From Desulforamulus ruminis DSM 2154 (lineage in GTDB: Bacteria; Bacillota; Desulfotomaculia; Desulfotomaculales; Desulfotomaculaceae), in the NCBI RefSeq assembly GCF_000215085.1, contig NC_015589.1:3112120-3176119 (forward strand): a stretch of 64,000 nt of DNA. The letters are read 5' to 3'. The notes under the pieces are model-generated. The model saw only the letters and a list, made by a program, of their open reading frames with translations, did no database searches and was not told the DNA's origin. Positions 63,335 through 64,000 of this stretch are shown here, one piece after another. The translations under genes and the position numbers were made by a program. Numbering within the stretch: position 1 is the first letter of the stretch; every line of letters starts with the position of its first letter.

Positions 63335-64000
63335 TTATAAATCCAGCACCTTTTTAACTTCCAGCTCATCCAGCCCCCGGATGACTTTACAAGCTCCGAT
63401 TCCTGCGGGTAAAGCAAAAGTCAGTTGATCCCCGGTGGCCTTTTTATCGGCATACATGGATTGCAGCATTTCCAGTGCCCGGCGGTCCGCAGGAAGCTCC
63501 ACCGGCAGTCCCGCACGCAGCAGCAGCCCTTGGATCCGCTCCGCCTCCCCAGGGGTTAGCAGGCCCAGATTCCGGGCCAACCGGGCCTCGATATTCATGC
63601 CGATGGCCACCGCTTCCCCATGCAGGTAGGTACCGTAGCCGCTCTGGTGTTCCACCGCGTGACCGATGGTGTGTCCGCAATTTAAAATGGCTCTCCGGCC
63701 CTGCTCAGTCTCATCCTGCTCTACTACCGCAGCCTTTATTTGGCAGCAGATTTCCACCACCCGGGCCAAAAGCTCCGGGTTCCGCTGCAAAAGCCCGGTT
63801 AGATGCTCTTCCAGCCAGGCAAAAAAAGCGGCGTCCCAGATGATTCCGCACTTAATGACCTCTGCCAGTCCCGCCCTCAGTTCCCGGTCATTTAAGGTCT
63901 GCAGGGTGTGCACATCAATGATGACCCCTTTAGGCTGGTAAAAAGAGCCGATCATATTCTTTCCCCGGGGGTGATTGACCGCCACCTTGCCGCCCACACT
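63335..64000 (-). CDS. aroB: 3-dehydroquinate synthase, C-terminal part
   Basis: The last ~221 codons of AroB; the N-terminus lies beyond the right edge. Visible are SVGGKVAVNHPRGKNMIGSFYQPKGVIID, AGLAEVIKCGIIWD and the zinc-ligand region NCGHTIGHAVEHQSGYGTYLHGEAVAIGM. It makes 3-dehydroquinate, the substrate of aroQ in this window. Immediately upstream of pilD. Confidence 0.95.
   Translation of the reverse strand, partial: SVGGKVAVNHPRGKNMIGSFYQPKGVIIDVHTLQTLNDRELRAGLAEVIKCGIIWDAAFFAWLEEHLTGLLQRNPELLARVVEICCQIKAAVVEQDETEQGRRAILNCGHTIGHAVEHQSGYGTYLHGEAVAIGMNIEARLARNLGLLTPGEAERIQGLLLRAGLPVELPADRRALEMLQSMYADKKATGDQLTFALPAGIGACKVIRGLDELEVKKVLDL

Overview
The window reads as a chromosomal core region of an anaerobic, endospore-forming Firmicute of the Peptococcaceae, close to Desulfotomaculum/Desulforamulus. 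The reasons are a complete spoIIIAA-AH operon, spo0A and spoIVB beside recN, strong AGGAGG ribosome binding sites with frequent TTG/GTG starts, ferredoxin-linked 2-oxoacid oxidoreductase and NfnAB genes, an OLE RNA locus, and a type IV pilus cluster of the kind found in this family. Almost every gene lies on the minus strand; only two small genes (7873 and 10895) are on the plus strand. I see no tRNA, rRNA, CRISPR array, prophage or intact insertion sequence.

Layout, left to right (transcription mostly runs right to left). 1-284: start of an M20 peptidase. 394-2974: four-subunit ferredoxin-dependent 2-oxoacid oxidoreductase. 3037-3732: P-loop ATPase. 3832-7467: SteA, SteB/MctB-like protein and two glycosyltransferases behind a clear sigma-A promoter, probably a cell-division or envelope group. 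7873-11404: small accessory genes (a 64-aa protein, three short membrane proteins, a soluble CZB chemoreceptor, a DUF1003 protein). 11456-13752: spo0A and spoIVB, spo0A having a sigma-H-like promoter and a Spo0A box. 14051-26454: long housekeeping operon recN, argR, mnmM, nadK, PD-(D/E)XK protein, tlyA, dxs, oapA, OLE RNA, ispA, xseB, fchA, folD, xseA. 26806-30926: nfnB, nfnA, nusB, DUF2273, amaP, asp23. 31001-34258: biotin carboxylase and a carboxyltransferase fused to AccB. 34529-40029: spoIIIA operon. 40188-43732: secreted stalk-domain protein and a CoA-disulfide-reductase/rhodanese fusion. 43895-45424: aroF with a tandem T-box leader. 45489-49961: CD1247-domain protein, efp, pepP, aroQ, tldE and a small YabG-N-terminus-like protein. 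50346-51776: tldD. 51894-63303: type IV pilus genes, split by a cyclic-di-GMP-I riboswitch upstream of pilC. 63335-64000: 3' part of aroB.

RNA regulation is the most striking theme: a ~590-nt OLE RNA with its own promoter and a closing helix, next to its membrane partner OapA; a partially duplicated T-box leader on aroF; and a c-di-GMP-I aptamer plus terminator that should set pilC/prepilin expression apart from pilB/pilT. Two families of intergenic palindromic repeats (18204 and 35850; 26482 and 50165) and a decayed prepilin leader (about 58201-58262) point to genome plasticity between otherwise conserved operons. The carboxyltransferase-AccB gene has a ribosome binding site and GTG codon exactly at the domain junction, so it may make both a fusion protein and free AccB.
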